From Phocaeicola_A sp045545095 (GTDB lineage: Bacteria > Bacteroidota > Bacteroidia > Bacteroidales > Bacteroidaceae), in the NCBI GenBank assembly GCA_045545095.1, contig JAZQAG010000002.1, forward strand, positions 1 through 64,000: 64,000 nt of DNA. The letters run 5' to 3'. The notes below the pieces were generated by a model, which worked only from the letters and a program-made list of their open reading frames with translations, was not told where the DNA came from and made no database searches. The position numbers and the translations under genes are program-made. Positions 50,725-60,834 of this stretch are shown here, in pieces (position 1 is the first letter of the stretch; every line of letters begins with the position of its first letter).

Positions 50725-52914
50725 TTATCTGACAAACAGTAATTCCCTGTACTTGGGTAATGGCCACATCTGGTCATCAACGATGAGTTCAAGCTTATCT
50801 ATGTGGTAACGGATTTCCTCCAACATGGGTGCTATCGTATCGTGATAGGCGATAGCTTTCTCGCGTTCGCTTTCGATGCGGTTGGCCACCTTTCGTGCTT
50901 CAATCATTTCTGCCACATTCTCTTCGATGAAGTTGTTGTGCTCGGCTATCTGTTCGATGAGATCGATGTTCTTGGCTGTCAGAATACTGGCCTTTTCTGA
51001 AGGGAACAGTTTGGTCGTCTTATATGCATTGTCGATGAGGTCGCTCTGGTATTTTGTAGCCACAGGTATGATGTGGTTCATGGCTATATCTCCCAATACG
51101 CGGGCCTCAATCTGTATTTTCTTGGTATAAGTTTCCCATTTCACTTCGTTGCGTGCGGCCAACTCTGTCCGGTTCATCACTCCTGTCTTCTCAAACATGG
51201 TGATGGTTTCCGGCTTCAGGTAGTTGTCGAATATCAGCGGACAGCTTGTCTCACAGTCCAGACCACGAAGAGCTGCCTCTTTCTTCCATTCATCAGAGTA
51301 CCCGTTGCCATCAAATCGGATGGGCTTGCACTCTTTTATCAGGCGGCGAAGCACACTGAGGATGGCCGACACCTTTGTCTCTCCCTTTGAAATGAGGTCG
51401 TCCACTTCGTTCTTGAAATCTCCCAATTGTTCAGCAACAGCTGTATTCAGTGCAATCATTGCACTGGCACAGTTGCCTTCCGAGCCTGGCGCACGGAATT
51501 CGAAACGGTTACCGGTGAATGCAAAAGGTGATGTGCGGTTGCGGTCGGTATTGTCAATGAGCAGTTCGGGAATTTGCGGAATGTCCAATTTCATGCCTCG
51601 TTTCCCTTCAATGGTGATAAGTTCATCATTGCTGCTGTTCTCTAATCTGTCCAACAGTTCGCTCAACTGTTTGCCCAAGAAACTGGATATGATGGCTGGT
51701 GGAGCCTCATTGGCTCCCAGACGGTGTGCATTGTTGGCACTCATGATGCTGGCTTTCAGCAGGCCATTGTGGCGATATACTGCCATCAGTGTATTTACCA
51801 CAAAGGTGACAAACCGCAAGTTGTCTTCCGGGGTCTTTCCCGGTGCATGAAGCAACTCACCGGTGTCTGTACCTAAAGACCAGTTGTTGTGCTTTCCACT
51901 TCCGTTAACTCCCTTGAAAGGCTTTTCGTGTAGCAATATCCGGAAACCGTGGTTGCGTGCCACATTGCGCATGAGTGACATCAGCAACATGTTGTGGTCA
52001 ACAGCCAAATTGCATTCCTCATAGATGGGCGCAAGCTCAAACTGGTTGGGAGCCACCTCGTTGTGTCGTGTCTTGACAGGTATTCCCATTTCCAATGATT
52101 TCACTTCAAGGTCCTTCATGAATGCTACCACACGTGGAGGTATGGCACCGAAATAGTGGTCTTCGAGCTGCTGGTTCTTGGATGACTCATGCCCCATCAG
52201 TGTACGTCCTGTCAGGAGCAGGTCGGGGCGTGCGGCATACAGTCCTTCATCTACAAGGAAATACTCCTGTTCCCATCCTAAATAGGTGATGACCTTTTTT
52301 ACCTCAGGGTTGAAATATTGGCAAACGGCTGTTGCTGCTTGGTTTACGGCTCTCAAGGATTTCAGGAGTGGAGTCTTATAGTCCAATGCTTCTCCTGTGT
52401 ATGCAATGAAAACGGTGGGTATGCAGAGTGTGTCATCTACTACGAATACCGGTGAAGAGGGGTCCCATGCAGAATAACCACGGGCTTCGAATGTGTTACG
52501 GATACCACCATTAGGGAACGATGAGGCGTCAGGTTCTTGCTGTACCAGCAATTTGCCGCTGAACTCTTCTACCATTCCCCCTTTACCGTCGTGTTCCACG
52601 AAAGCATCGTGCTTCTCTGCAGTGCCTTCTGTCAGTGGTTGGAACCAATGGCTGTAGTGTGTTACTCCCAATTCAATGGCCCATCGCTTCATGCCGGCAG
52701 CCACTTCATCGGCTACAGAGCGGTCCAGTCTGGCTCCGTTGTCTATTACGTCAATCAGTTTGTCGTACACCGCTTGTGGCAAGTATTGTTGCATCTTTGC
52801 CCGGTTGAATACATATTTGGCAAAGTATTCACTGGGCCTTTCACTGGGTGATACTGCTTCGATGGCTTTCTTTCTGAAGGCTGTTTCAATGACTCTGAAT
52901 CGTAGTTTTGACAT
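50725..52914 (-). CDS. glnN: Type III glutamine synthetase
   Basis: A 729-residue enzyme that makes glutamine from glutamate and ammonia with ATP. It is the large GSIII type common in Bacteroidetes, first known as GlnN from Bacteroides fragilis. Family segments are SHWFQPLTEGTAEKHDAF, FEARGYSAWDPSSPVFV, GWEQEYFLVDEGL, KTRHNEVAPNQFELAP, EKPFKGVNGSGKHNNWSLG, RLGANEAPPAI and RTSPFAFTGNRFEFR. No GSI/GSII gene is nearby. The 319-base gap before the polysaccharide locus contains no clear promoter for it. Confidence 0.96.
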   Translation of the reverse strand: MSKLRFRVIETAFRKKAIEAVSPSERPSEYFAKYVFNRAKMQQYLPQAVYDKLIDVIDNGARLDRSVADEVAAGMKRWAIELGVTHYSHWFQPLTEGTAEKHDAFVEHDGKGGMVEEFSGKLLVQQEPDASSFPNGGIRNTFEARGYSAWDPSSPVFVVDDTLCIPTVFIAYTGEALDYKTPLLKSLRAVNQAATAVCQYFNPEVKKVITYLGWEQEYFLVDEGLYAARPDLLLTGRTLMGHESSKNQQLEDHYFGAIPPRVVAFMKDLEVKSLEMGIPVKTRHNEVAPNQFELAPIYEECNLAVDHNMLLMSLMRNVARNHGFRILLHEKPFKGVNGSGKHNNWSLGTDTGELLHAPGKTPEDNLRFVTFVVNTLMAVYRHNGLLKASIMSANNAHRLGANEAPPAIISSFLGKQLSELLDRLENSSNDELITIEGKRGMKLDIPQIPELLIDNTDRNRTSPFAFTGNRFEFRAPGSEGNCASAMIALNTAVAEQLGDFKNEVDDLISKGETKVSAILSVLRRLIKECKPIRFDGNGYSDEWKKEAALRGLDCETSCPLIFDNYLKPETITMFEKTGVMNRTELAARNEVKWETYTKKIQIEARVLGDIAMNHIIPVATKYQSDLIDNAYKTTKLFPSEKASILTAKNIDLIEQIAEHNNFIEENVAEMIEARKVANRIESEREKAIAYHDTIAPMLEEIRYHIDKLELIVDDQMWPLPKYRELLFVR

Positions 52915-53120
52915 GTTGTTTTATTATCGTTTGTTGAGGTGGCCGTTTCTGCTTCTTGTACCTGTCTTTTGTATAATCGGGAACCTGTCCGGCCGAAATT
53001 TGGCGCCAAAAATAGTCAATATTTTGGTTTTTGGACTATAAAAACAGCTTTTGTTTGCAGTTTGTAGGCTAAAAAAGTAATTAATCATTCAAATGTGACC
53101 ATTCTAACGGATAAAATGAT

Positions 53121-53191
53121 TACTTTTGCAATAATTTTGTCTGGCCTACGTTATGCAAATATATTATATAAGGTACGGCAGTCAAGTGCCG
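53121..53191 (+). promoter_or_regulatory. Promoter element and leader hairpin of polysaccharide locus
   Basis: TACTTTTG (53121-53128) matches the -7 consensus; the -33 side is not convincing (TGTG near 53094). The leader contains a small hairpin CGGCA-GTCAAG-TGCCG at 53176-53191. I found no inverted repeats flanking the promoter that would suggest DNA inversion, and no UpxY-like antiterminator gene. The remainder of 52915-53233 shows nothing else. Confidence 0.45.
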
Positions 53192-53233
53192 GGCTATATT
53201 ATCAGAAATTTAGAAATAGAATAGAGAGAACTT

Positions 53234-55726
53234 ATGCGTAAGTACATTTTGATGGTTTTGATGTTTGTCGGAAGTATGGGCGTAGCGTATGCACAGACCA
53301 TGAGCGACGAACAGGTGATAGAATATGTCCTCGAACAGCAGGAGAAAGGTATGTCCCAGACAGACATTATCAAGAATCTGATGCGTCGGGGTGTGACTAT
53401 GGAACAGGCAAACCGTCTGAAGGCCAAGTATGGTCAGCAAGCCAAAGGGGTAGTAGGTAATACCGAAGCATTTCGCAAGACCCGTATGCGTACCCGTCCC
53501 AATGCCTTGGATGTCAAGGATGCCAAGCGTGACTATATGCTGAAATCTGCAGACAATAAGACTAGTCCTAAGAAGCCTGGTGATTTGACCGATGAAGAGA
53601 TGATGCTTCAGAGTCTGGACTTCATTATGCCTGATAGTACCATGTTGTACTATGAGATGTACGAAGATGAATCTGCCAAGAAAATCTTTGGTCACGATAT
53701 CTTCAGCAATAAGGAACTCTCTTTTGAACCCAGCTTGAATATTGCCACTCCGCAGAACTATCGTCTCGGTCCTGGTGATGAAGTCATCATTGATATTTGG
53801 GGAGCTTCACAGAATACTATTCAGGAAACGATCTCTCCCGATGGTGCTATACAGGTGGAGGCTATCGGGCCTGTCTATTTGAGTGGAATGACAGTAAAGG
53901 ATGCCAATGATTATCTGGCATCAGAACTTGGGAAAATCTACTCCAATCCGGATACACGCATCAAACTGACTGTCGGACAGATACGTGGTATTCAGGTCAA
54001 TGTGATGGGTGAAGTGGAGAATCCCGGAACTTATACCCTTTCTTCTTTTGCCACTGTTTTCCATGCCCTCTATCAGGCAGGTGGTATGAATGAGATAGGA
54101 ACCCTCCGTGCAGTCAAGGTCTATCGTGCCAACAAGTTGGTTGCCACGCTTGATATCTATGACTATATCCTCAAAGGACAGATGCAGGACGATGTCCGCC
54201 TGCAGGACGACGATGTCATTGTCGTAGGCACTTATGACTGCTTGGTCAATATTTCTGGTAAGGTAAAGCGCCCTATGTTCTATGAGATGACCCGTAACGA
54301 GAGTGTCGGCACCTTGCTCGAGTATGCCGGTGGTTTCACTGGCGATGCCTATACCAAGAATGTACGTCTGGTTCGCAAGAGCGGTCGCGAATATCAGATT
54401 TATAATGTGGATGAATTTGATTTCAGCAGTTTCAAACTGATGGATGGCGATTCACTCAGCATCGACTCTGTCATCCCCCGTTTCTCCAATATGGTAGAGT
54501 TGAAGGGAGCGGTCTATCGTCCGGGCATGTATCAGATGGATGGCCGTATCACTTCTGTTCGCGGACTTGTTGAAGCGGCTGAGGGCACTATGGGTGATGC
54601 CTTCCTTAATCGTGCTGTGCTTCATCGCAAACGGGCAGACTTGTCTTTGGAGGTCATATCTGTAGATCTCAAAGGCATTATGGAGGGAACAGCCCCCGAT
54701 ATCGCTTTGCGTAATGAGGATGTCCTGATGGTGCCCAGTATCCATGATATTCAGGAAGAGCGTATTCTGGAGGTACATGGCGAAGTCGCTTTTCCGGGTA
54801 CCTATATGTATGCGGCAAACACGACATTGGAGGATATCATCCTGCAGGCAGGTGGTTTGAAGGAAGCAGCTTCGACCGTACGTGTGGATGTGGCCCGTCG
54901 TATCAAGAATCCTACAGCTACTACGGGAAGTAATGAGACAGCCCAGACCTTCAGCTTCTCTCTTCGCGATGGTTTTGTGGTAGATGGTCAGGCAGGTTTT
55001 GTCCTTGAACCCTTTGATGAAATCTATGTACGCCGTAGCCCCCAATATCAGGAGCAGTTGAATGTGAAGATTGAGGGTGAAGTCCTTTTCCCCGGAACCT
55101 ATGTGCTGGCAGAGAAAAACTACCGCCTCAGTGAACTCATTAAAGCATCTGGTGGATTGTCGAACGAGGCCTATGCTAAAGGTGCACGTCTTGAGCGCCA
55201 GATGACTCCCGAAGAGCAGGTACGTATGAAGGCCACCTTGCGTATGTCCAAGTTGGGTGGTAAGGACTCTATTGATATTGACAAACTTGATTTGGGAACA
55301 GTGTATAATGTAGGTATCGAGTTGGACAAGGCCATTGCCAATCCGGGTGGAGAGCAGGATGTGGTGCTTCGTGAGGGAGACCGCATAGTTGTACCCCAAT
55401 ATCTCAATACGGTCAAGGTTAATGGTGAGGTGATGTATCCCAATACCGTTTCCTATCTCAAAGGCAAGAAGTTGAAACACTATATTGAACAGTCCGGAGG
55501 TTATTCATCCGAAGCCAAGAAGAGCCAGACCTATATCGTTTATATGAACGGTACGATAGCTCGTGCCAAAGGTGGAGGCAAAGACTTGATACAGCCCGGT
55601 TGCGAGATTATTGTGCCGACCAAACCAGACCGAAAGGGTCTTTCTTTGCCAGAAATCTTGAGTATCGGTACATCTACCGCCTCATTGGCTACTATGATTG
55701 CTACTATTGCTAACCTCATTAAATGA
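53234..55726 (+). CDS. Polysaccharide export outer-membrane protein with multiple SLBB domains
   Basis: An 830-residue Wza-type export protein. The signal peptide ends VAYAQT, followed by a helical segment (MSDEQVIEYVLEQQEKGMSQ). The poly-export domain begins NYRLGPGDEVIIDIWGASQ and ends GPVYLSGMTV. SLBB-type beta-grasp domains follow with repeated GEVENPGTYTL, KRPMFYEM, GAVYRPGMYQ, GEVAFPGTYMY, GEVLFPGTYVL and VNGEVMYPNTVSYLKG. The C-terminus has a short hydrophobic segment (TSTASLATMIATIANLI). The larger than usual number of SLBB units is common in Bacteroidetes. DNA composition is like the rest of the chromosome. First gene of the polysaccharide locus. Confidence 0.93.
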   Translation: MRKYILMVLMFVGSMGVAYAQTMSDEQVIEYVLEQQEKGMSQTDIIKNLMRRGVTMEQANRLKAKYGQQAKGVVGNTEAFRKTRMRTRPNALDVKDAKRDYMLKSADNKTSPKKPGDLTDEEMMLQSLDFIMPDSTMLYYEMYEDESAKKIFGHDIFSNKELSFEPSLNIATPQNYRLGPGDEVIIDIWGASQNTIQETISPDGAIQVEAIGPVYLSGMTVKDANDYLASELGKIYSNPDTRIKLTVGQIRGIQVNVMGEVENPGTYTLSSFATVFHALYQAGGMNEIGTLRAVKVYRANKLVATLDIYDYILKGQMQDDVRLQDDDVIVVGTYDCLVNISGKVKRPMFYEMTRNESVGTLLEYAGGFTGDAYTKNVRLVRKSGREYQIYNVDEFDFSSFKLMDGDSLSIDSVIPRFSNMVELKGAVYRPGMYQMDGRITSVRGLVEAAEGTMGDAFLNRAVLHRKRADLSLEVISVDLKGIMEGTAPDIALRNEDVLMVPSIHDIQEERILEVHGEVAFPGTYMYAANTTLEDIILQAGGLKEAASTVRVDVARRIKNPTATTGSNETAQTFSFSLRDGFVVDGQAGFVLEPFDEIYVRRSPQYQEQLNVKIEGEVLFPGTYVLAEKNYRLSELIKASGGLSNEAYAKGARLERQMTPEEQVRMKATLRMSKLGGKDSIDIDKLDLGTVYNVGIELDKAIANPGGEQDVVLREGDRIVVPQYLNTVKVNGEVMYPNTVSYLKGKKLKHYIEQSGGYSSEAKKSQTYIVYMNGTIARAKGGGKDLIQPGCEIIVPTKPDRKGLSLPEILSIGTSTASLATMIATIANLIK

Positions 55727-55736
55727 TAAATAAGGT

Positions 55737-56783
55737 ATGGAAGAGAAAAATTCAAGTATTGAAAAAGAAATCGATCTTGAAGAGATTTTATTGAAAATTT
55801 GGGAATCTCGTCGTCTATATATCAAAGTGCTTGGTATAGTCTTTGTATTGGCATGTCTTTATATAGTTTGTATTCCTCGTTCATATGATACAACGGTGAC
55901 ATTGGCTCCAGAAACAGAAAATTCTTCAGCATTGTCTGGTAGCGTGAGCTCTATAGCATCAATGATGGGAATGAGAATCGGAAATTCCAGTGATGCTATT
56001 TATCCAGAATTGTATCCGGATATATTGGAATCATCACCTTTTTTAGTTGATATGTTTAATGTACATGTCACAACTGAAGATGGAAAAGTTTCCACGACTT
56101 ATTATGAATATCTTTTGAAACATCAAAAATATGCGTGGTGGCATTATATAATTTCTCCAGTAAAGAAAGCTATAAAGAGTATATTGGGAAGCTCTTCTAA
56201 AAATGGAGAAAATGGGCAGTTGAATCCTTTTTATTTGACAAAGGTAGAAAAAGATATTATGGAAGCTATCAAGAATACTATTTCTTGTAATGTTGATAAA
56301 AAGACAGAAATGATAACTATTGGTGTTTCCGATCAAGATCCATTTATTTCTGCTTGTCTAGCAGATACGGTTTGTCGCAAATTACAGGATTATATTGTAC
56401 TTTATCGTACAAACAAATCTCGTAATGATTATGAGTATATGAACAAATTGTATCAAACTGCTAAACAGGAATATTTGGCTGCTCAACAAGCGTATGCACG
56501 TTTCTCGGATACTAATCAAAATTTGATGTTGGTTAAGCATAAAGCACAAGAAGAATTGCTTCAAAATGAAATGAATATGGCATTTAATGCTTATCAACAA
56601 GTTTCTGAACAACTTCAATTGGCTCGTGCAAAAGTTCAAGAAAGTACTCCCGCTTTTACTGTTATTCAGCCTGCGGTTGTTCCATTGAAACCTTCATCGC
56701 CTCGCCGTATGTTGTTTGTTTTAGGGGCAATGATTTTTGCCTTTGTTTTGACAACTGGTTGGGTGTTACTTTTGAAAAAATAG
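55737..56783 (+). CDS. Wzz-type chain-length determinant protein
   Basis: A 348-residue inner-membrane protein. An N-terminal helix LYIKVLGIVFVLACLYIVCIP and a C-terminal helix MLFVLGAMIFAFVLTTGWVLL flank a periplasmic region with coiled-coil helices (YMNKLYQTAKQEYLAAQQAY) and the Wzz proline motif VIQPAVVPLKPSSPRR. No tyrosine-kinase domain is attached. It begins 10 bases after the export gene. The DNA turns strongly AT-rich here (many TTT/AAA codons) relative to the preceding gene. Confidence 0.9.
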   Translation: MEEKNSSIEKEIDLEEILLKIWESRRLYIKVLGIVFVLACLYIVCIPRSYDTTVTLAPETENSSALSGSVSSIASMMGMRIGNSSDAIYPELYPDILESSPFLVDMFNVHVTTEDGKVSTTYYEYLLKHQKYAWWHYIISPVKKAIKSILGSSSKNGENGQLNPFYLTKVEKDIMEAIKNTISCNVDKKTEMITIGVSDQDPFISACLADTVCRKLQDYIVLYRTNKSRNDYEYMNKLYQTAKQEYLAAQQAYARFSDTNQNLMLVKHKAQEELLQNEMNMAFNAYQQVSEQLQLARAKVQESTPAFTVIQPAVVPLKPSSPRRMLFVLGAMIFAFVLTTGWVLLLKK

Positions 56784-56789
56784 AGGAGT

Positions 56790-58310
56790 ATGCCATCAAA
56801 GATAGAGTACAATCGGATTATGAGGAATACGTTAGTCCTATACTTTCGTATGTTCTTCCAGATGATTGTATATTTATACACTTCTCGAGTATTACTTAAT
56901 GCTTTGGGAGTCGTTGATTATGGTCTCTATGATGTGGCTGCAAGCCTTGTTATTGGTATATCTTTCCTAAATAATGCGATGACGACCTCTACTCAACGGT
57001 TTATCACATATTCATTGGGTAAATATGGAGAAAGCAATGGAGAGTTGCAAAAAACGGTATCGACGAGTTTGATTATCCATTTTTTGATAGCTTTATTTAT
57101 TTTTGTTATAGGTGGTATTGTCGGGGTATTCTTTCTTGAACATTATGCTGTAATTCCTGCGGAAAGATTTCAAGTGACATTGACTGTCTTTTATTTGTCC
57201 TTATTTACAACTGTGGTGACTATAGCGAGTGTCCCTTATAATGCAATGATTATTGCGTATGAACATATGGGGGCATTTTCTTTTATTTCCATATTGGATG
57301 TCTTTTTGAAATTAGTTGCAGCTCTGCTGATTCGTTGGGGAGATTCTGACAAATTGTTGTTCTATGCAGTGTTAATTCTAATAGAAACGGTTTTAATCCG
57401 TTTAGTTTATTGGGGATATTGTAGGTATCAATTTAAATCAGCATCTTTTATACTTTCTTTGGACAAGTCGTTGTTTAAGAAAATGTTAGGCTTCGCAAGT
57501 TGGAGCGTATTTGGGAATTTGGCTGTAGTGTGTTATACACAAGGATTGAATTTGCTATTAAATATGTTTGCTGGACCAGTCCTTAATGCGGCCCGAGGTA
57601 TTGCTTTTCAAGTGCAGACCGCAACTTTTGCTTTCGTTTCAAATTTTCAGATGGCAATGAATCCTCAGATAACAAAGTCATATGCCCAAAAGAATTTGTT
57701 AGGAATGCATCAGCTGATTTTTCGTTCGTCCAAGTTCTCATATTATTTGGTCTGGTTGATTGTCCTCCCTCTTTTCATTACTCTTCCCTATGTGTTAGAA
57801 CTGTGGTTAAAGAATGTACCATTGTATGCCGTTCAGTTTTCTCGAATACTGTTATTGGTTTGTTTGATAGAGGCATTGGCTAATCCTTTGATGATAGGTG
57901 CCTCCGCTACGGGTGATGTCAAGAAATATTATCTAGTTATTGGCCATACATTGTTGCTAATTATGCCATTGTCATACATCGCTTTAAAACTTGGCTATAC
58001 TCCTTCTATAGTTTTTGTTATACAGTTGTTTATTTTGATACTGACCCATGCTATACGAGTAAAACTTTGCTCTACACTATATTTGTTTCCAGCTATATGT
58101 TATTTACGTACAGTAGTATTCAAAGTGCTGTTAGTTTCTTTGGCTTCAGTCTTTTTACCTTCAATATATGTTTGGTTTTTTGGGTGTAAAGCATTCTGGC
58201 ATGTAATTGCTATATGCGTGTTGACTTCTTTCTCATCTTTATTGGCAATATGGAAATTTGGATTAAATAAAGAAGAAAAAAAATATATAAAGAGTTTTTT
58301 GAAGAGGTGA
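56790..58310 (+). CDS. Wzx-type polysaccharide flippase
   Basis: A 506-residue polytopic protein with about 12-14 hydrophobic helices, of the MOP/MATE-like polysaccharide transporter group. Its N-terminal region LYTSRVLLNALGVVDYGLYDVAASL is typical of O-antigen flippases (SRVLGxxxYGLY). A GAGGAG ribosome-binding site precedes the ATG. It should move lipid-linked repeat units across the inner membrane. AT-rich DNA like its neighbours. Confidence 0.92.
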   Translation: MPSKIEYNRIMRNTLVLYFRMFFQMIVYLYTSRVLLNALGVVDYGLYDVAASLVIGISFLNNAMTTSTQRFITYSLGKYGESNGELQKTVSTSLIIHFLIALFIFVIGGIVGVFFLEHYAVIPAERFQVTLTVFYLSLFTTVVTIASVPYNAMIIAYEHMGAFSFISILDVFLKLVAALLIRWGDSDKLLFYAVLILIETVLIRLVYWGYCRYQFKSASFILSLDKSLFKKMLGFASWSVFGNLAVVCYTQGLNLLLNMFAGPVLNAARGIAFQVQTATFAFVSNFQMAMNPQITKSYAQKNLLGMHQLIFRSSKFSYYLVWLIVLPLFITLPYVLELWLKNVPLYAVQFSRILLLVCLIEALANPLMIGASATGDVKKYYLVIGHTLLLIMPLSYIALKLGYTPSIVFVIQLFILILTHAIRVKLCSTLYLFPAICYLRTVVFKVLLVSLASVFLPSIYVWFFGCKAFWHVIAICVLTSFSSLLAIWKFGLNKEEKKYIKSFLKR

Positions 58311-58311
58311 T

Positions 58312-58929
58312 ATGAGATTTATTATACGCTTATTTTCATATTTATATCCTTATGAACTGAATCGTAAGATTAGAGTTTTAGCAGATATGGTTTATGCTGA
58401 GTGGATTCGTCGGGAATTCGGATGTGTAGGCCGTTTCAGAGTACATTCTCCATTGTATCTACATGGTGCCAAACATATATATATGGGGAATGGAGTTTAT
58501 CTAAAAGGCCCTTTACGTTTGGAAACTTTGGATAAATATGGAGGCCAATCCTTTAGTCCTAAAATAAATATAGAAGATAATGTGGTAATTAATGCATATT
58601 GTCATATAGGGTGTATTAATGGAATTCGGATTGGCAAATATTCGACAATAGCTGAGCGATGTTTGATTATAGACCATATGCATGGTAAGACTATTTATGA
58701 GCATTTGCGAAAACACACGTATTCCCGTCCTCTTTATTCAAAAGGCAAAATAAATATAGGAGAATGCGTACAAATAGGAGAGGGGTGTGTTATATTGCCT
58801 GGAGTAACGATAGGTGAGCATAGTATTATAGGGGCAAATTCAGTGGTAACCAAGAATATACCTCCGTATAGCATTGTAGGTGGGAATCCTGCAAAAGTAA
58901 TAAAAGTAATAAGACAGGAAGGTATATAA
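58312..58929 (+). CDS. Hexapeptide-repeat O-acetyltransferase
   Basis: A 205-residue left-handed beta-helix acyltransferase of the WbbJ/maltose acetyltransferase type. Hexapeptide strands are visible (NIEDNVVINAYCHIG, IGECVQIGEGCVILPGVTIGEHSIIGANSVVT), with the conserved catalytic-type histidine region CLIIDHMHGKT and the C-terminal NIPPYSIVGGNPAKVIK. It probably acetylates a sugar of the repeat unit. Two bases after wzx. Confidence 0.9.
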   Translation: MRFIIRLFSYLYPYELNRKIRVLADMVYAEWIRREFGCVGRFRVHSPLYLHGAKHIYMGNGVYLKGPLRLETLDKYGGQSFSPKINIEDNVVINAYCHIGCINGIRIGKYSTIAERCLIIDHMHGKTIYEHLRKHTYSRPLYSKGKINIGECVQIGEGCVILPGVTIGEHSIIGANSVVTKNIPPYSIVGGNPAKVIKVIRQEGI

Positions 58930-58932
58930 TTT

Positions 58933-59976
58933 ATGTTTATTATTGCGATTATATGGACTGTCTTTTTATCTTTGTTTATAGGGAGTTTCATAAACAAAGA
59001 AAGGGAAAGTTATACACAGTATATTTATTTTATTTTAGGTGTATTATTGATTACTGTGGCTGCATTTCGTCCTATCGGTATTGATCGTGATTCTTTGAAT
59101 TATGAAAATCTTTATAGAAATAATGATTCCCAGTTAGTTGAATTAACTTTCATATGGATTTCCAATTTTGTGAAAAGATTCTTTGATGATTCGCGTGTGT
59201 TATTCGTAATATATGCCATTTTAGGTGTGGGGATAAAATTATATGCGTTTCCTAAACTTTCAAAAGACCTGTTTCTTTGTTTGATTGTATATCTTTCTAA
59301 TTATTATTTATTGCACGATATGACTCAAATAAGAGCCGGGGTCGCATCTGGAATTTTCCTGTTGGCCATGTTTTATCTGGCTTCAGGGAAAAAGATTGTT
59401 TACTTATTGTGTACGTTAATAGCAATTCTTTTTCATTATTCAGCTATCGTGTTGTTGCCATTGATCTTTTTGGATAACAAGCCTTTGTCGAAAAGAAAAC
59501 GTTATCTACTAATTTCTTTTGTACCGTTTTCTTATATGATTTATTTCTTGAATTTGAATTTGGTAATGATTCTTCCTGTTCCTTATTTGCAGGAGAAACT
59601 TGAAGTATACCAACGTTTAAACGAAAAAGGAATTTTGGGAGATGATATTAATGTTTTTAATGTACTCTTTCTTATTAGGGTAGTTGTTTATTTACTTTTG
59701 CTGTATAAATATGAATTAATATCCACATATAATAGATATTCTTCTTTATTATTGAAGGTGATGGGAGTTTCAATAGTTAGTTTCATTGTCTTCTATTCAT
59801 TGCCTGTGGTCTCATTCCGAATAAGTGAAATGTTAGGGATTGTTGATGTTATATTGTATGTTTCTATTTTTTATGTTTTTAAGCCACGTTATCTTTCCAA
59901 TATAATAGTTCTTTTTATAAGTCTTATATTGTTGGTGATAAATCTTTATTATAATGAATTGATAGTGCCGTTATGA
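58933..59976 (+). CDS. EpsG family O-antigen/exopolysaccharide polymerase
   Basis: A 347-residue membrane protein, mostly hydrophobic helices, with the EpsG pattern: FRPIGIDRDSLNYENLY, MTQIRAGVASGIFLLAMFYL and ILFHYSAIVLLPLIF. It is the likely Wzy polymerase of the locus. Its end overlaps the next gene by 4 bases (ATGA at 59973-59976). AT-rich DNA. Confidence 0.88.
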   Translation: MFIIAIIWTVFLSLFIGSFINKERESYTQYIYFILGVLLITVAAFRPIGIDRDSLNYENLYRNNDSQLVELTFIWISNFVKRFFDDSRVLFVIYAILGVGIKLYAFPKLSKDLFLCLIVYLSNYYLLHDMTQIRAGVASGIFLLAMFYLASGKKIVYLLCTLIAILFHYSAIVLLPLIFLDNKPLSKRKRYLLISFVPFSYMIYFLNLNLVMILPVPYLQEKLEVYQRLNEKGILGDDINVFNVLFLIRVVVYLLLLYKYELISTYNRYSSLLLKVMGVSIVSFIVFYSLPVVSFRISEMLGIVDVILYVSIFYVFKPRYLSNIIVLFISLILLVINLYYNELIVPL

Positions 59977-60830
59977 ATTCTGTACAAAGAAATTTGCCCA
60001 AGTATGACAATACTTGTATAGTAATAGTTACGTATAATCCTGATTATACTCAATTGTCTATCAATCTTGATAAACATGTGAAAATAGCAAAGCATGTCAT
60101 TGTCGTAGATAATGGTTCTATGGAATTTTCTCAATGTTTGCAGACAAAGAAGATATATGATGGGATAGAATTTATATGTAACAAAGAGAATAGAGGTATT
60201 GCTTATGCGTTGAATCAAGGGATAAAAAGAGCGATATCTTTGTCTTTTGAGTGGATTTTAACTTTTGATCAAGATTCGTGTCCAAATGAACATATTTTGC
60301 ATTATTATTCATCTGTAGTAAAAAATGAAGATGAGGATTTGGGCTTGATAGGAACTTCTTTTTCTGAAAATGATTTGGAGGACTTTTCTGAGATTGTACC
60401 TGAAGCTAGGTTATCTGCAACTATAATAACATCTGGAACTTTGCATCATCAAAGCCTTTTTCAGAAAGTTGGCTTGTATGATGAGACTTTGTTCATCGAT
60501 TGTGTAGATTTTGATTTTTCTATCCGAGTTCTGTTGAAAGGGTTAAGGAATTATCGTGTAGAGAGAGCTTTGATACGGCATCATTTAGGGAATCCGATAA
60601 CAAAATGGGGAGTGACTTCATCCAATCATACTCCATTAAGAAGGTTTTATTGGGCTAGAAACACAATATTGTTGAATAAGAGGTATTTTCTTAAGATGCC
60701 TATTTGGATATTGAAGAAAGATCTTTTTTTTGTGATTGATACAATAAAGATATTGTTGTTAGAATGTCAGAAAAAAGAAAAAATTAGAAATATTGTAAAG
60801 GGTGTCATTGAAAGTTTTAAAATGAATTGA
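59973..60830 (+). CDS. Family 2 glycosyltransferase, rhamnosyltransferase-like
   Basis: A 285-residue GT2 of the WbbL/rhamnosyltransferase type: CIVIVTYNPDYTQLS, HVIVVDNGSMEF, NKENRGIAYALNQGIKRA, WILTFDQDSCP with the DxD-like metal site, and FIDCVDFDFSIRV. It probably adds one sugar of the repeat unit; the sugar is not known. Confidence 0.87.
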   Translation: MNSVQRNLPKYDNTCIVIVTYNPDYTQLSINLDKHVKIAKHVIVVDNGSMEFSQCLQTKKIYDGIEFICNKENRGIAYALNQGIKRAISLSFEWILTFDQDSCPNEHILHYYSSVVKNEDEDLGLIGTSFSENDLEDFSEIVPEARLSATIITSGTLHHQSLFQKVGLYDETLFIDCVDFDFSIRVLLKGLRNYRVERALIRHHLGNPITKWGVTSSNHTPLRRFYWARNTILLNKRYFLKMPIWILKKDLFFVIDTIKILLLECQKKEKIRNIVKGVIESFKMN

Positions 60831-60834
60831 TTTT

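Noticed and set aside
53041..53233. Invertible capsule promoter
   Set aside because: I looked for paired inverted repeats around the promoter element before the export gene and found none; no invertase gene is nearby.
54452..55480. Minus-strand open frame (342 codons) opposite the export gene
   Set aside because: Lies wholly inside the SLBB-domain coding region and has no motif.
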